Positions 63,538 to 64,000 of a stretch of DNA of 64,000 bases are shown here, one piece after another. This stretch comes from CADEEN01 sp963751775. Lineage in GTDB: Bacteria > Pseudomonadota > Gammaproteobacteria > Burkholderiales > Burkholderiaceae_C. The notes beneath the pieces are model-generated. The model saw nothing but the letters and a program-made list of their open reading frames with translations. It did not search any database and was not told where the DNA came from. The position numbers and the translations under genes are program-made. The stretch is from positions 1 through 64,000 of the forward strand of contig CAVVVW010000020.1 of NCBI GenBank assembly GCA_963751775.1, written 5' to 3'. How positions within the stretch are numbered: the first letter of the stretch is position 1; each line of letters opens with the position of its first letter.

Positions 63538-64000
63538 TCAATCCGCGAGGTGGTCGGCCACGAGCTCGAGCAGGCTTTCGGTGGTCTTGTCCCAGCCTGC
63601 GTGCTTGGCCCCCATGTCGAGCGTGATCCGGCATTGGCCGCAACTCGTGATCAGGTGCTTGGCGCCGGTGGCGTCGACTTGCTGCCTCTTCAGTTCGAAG
63701 ACCTTGTGGCGCAACGGTGCAGCGCGCTGATTCGAAACGACGCCGCCGCCACCACCGCAGCAAAAGCCGGCAATGCCGTGGTCCTGGAGCTCGATCAGCT
63801 CGAAGCCCAGCGCTGCCAGCACGCGGCGCGCGGCCGCTTCCAGACCGCCTCGTCGCACGATCTGACACGGGTCGTGGAAGGTCGCCGTCTCGCCGATCCG
63901 GTTCACGCGGAGGCGGCCCGACGCGATCGCCTCGTCGAGGAACTCGGTCATGTGCACGATGCGCACCGGCAGCGCCTGGCCGTACCACTTGGCGGCTTCC
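63538..64000 (-). CDS. HdrD/DsrK-like Fe-S protein, partial (N terminus outside the window)
   Basis: The last 154 codons are visible, starting in frame at the window edge with AAKWYGQALPVRIVHM. They hold a complete C-terminal cysteine-rich domain of the CCG type: FHDPCQIVRRGG, FCCGGGGGVVSN and TSCGQCRITLD. It resembles the domain of DsrK that binds a noncubane [4Fe-4S] cluster and acts on disulfides. The relation to sox or dsr genes is unknown because the upstream part is missing. Confidence 0.85.
   Translation of the reverse strand, partial: EAAKWYGQALPVRIVHMTEFLDEAIASGRLRVNRIGETATFHDPCQIVRRGGLEAAARRVLAALGFELIELQDHGIAGFCCGGGGGVVSNQRAAPLRHKVFELKRQQVDATGAKHLITSCGQCRITLDMGAKHAGWDKTTESLLELVADHLAD

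Overview
The window is GC-rich chromosomal DNA from a sulfur-oxidising betaproteobacterium, most likely of the order Burkholderiales. The basis is high GC, an ilvD-lgt neighbourhood, a small Trp-rich protein of the type found in that order, and dispersed GC-rich palindromic repeats of the kind common in that order. The dominant content is a complete reverse-dissimilatory-sulfite-reductase (rDsr) lithotrophy island with both known routes from sulfite to sulfate and a truncated Sox system. No soxCD is visible in the window.

Layout. 1-13 kb holds housekeeping and stress genes: tRNA-Ala, an alpha/beta hydrolase, rubrerythrin with an HdrD-like Fe-S protein and DUF3501, gnd, a MoaD-like/BNR pair, an MFS exporter, a cytochrome c, ilvD, lgt, dnaQ and tRNA-Val. 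12.9-14.8 kb (-) is tusA-dsrE2-yeeE (sulfur carriers and a thiosulfate-type permease). 14.9-23.8 kb (-) is soeABC (cytoplasmic sulfite oxidation), a TauE exporter, a small membrane protein, a universal stress protein, a CMD-Rieske fusion and a FadL porin. 24.5-31.3 kb (-) is sat, a phosphoesterase, aprM-aprB-aprA, two small genes, an FKBP, a 53-residue protein and a rhodanese. A divergent LysR gene and a NarX/NarL-like two-component pair occupy 31.5-34.6 kb (+). 34.7-50.0 kb (-) is one long operon, dsrABEFHCMK, an SQR-like flavoprotein, dsrLJOPNR, cobA/nirE and a secreted SCP2-like protein. 50.1-56.6 kb (+) is a divergent, tightly packed ten-gene block of mostly unknown function. It contains a Cmx6-type Cas6 protein without any CRISPR array or other cas gene, a DsrC paralogue lacking the terminal cysteine, a TauD-like oxygenase, an HTH-ferredoxin-reductase fusion and an S24-type protein. 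56.7-63.4 kb (+) is soxYZAXB, a GlcG-like protein, two periplasmic DsrE-family proteins and a metallo-beta-lactamase lipoprotein. The window ends in a partial HdrD/DsrK-like gene.

How the genes work together (inference from known families): thiosulfate is bound to SoxYZ and cleaved by SoxAX/SoxB. Without SoxCD the sulfane sulfur would pass to cytoplasmic carriers (rhodanese, TusA, DsrE2, DsrEFH) and to DsrC. DsrAB with DsrL oxidises it to sulfite, and DsrMKJOP returns electrons from DsrC to the membrane. SoeABC, and in parallel AprBAM plus Sat (yielding ATP), take sulfite to sulfate. TauE probably exports a product.

Sequence quality: about 35-40 reading-frame breaks interrupt otherwise highly conserved genes. 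In most that I traced, removing a single extra base restores the frame, so these are treated as sequencing or assembly errors rather than pseudogenes. Coordinates of frameshifted genes run from the chosen start to the stop in the restored frame.
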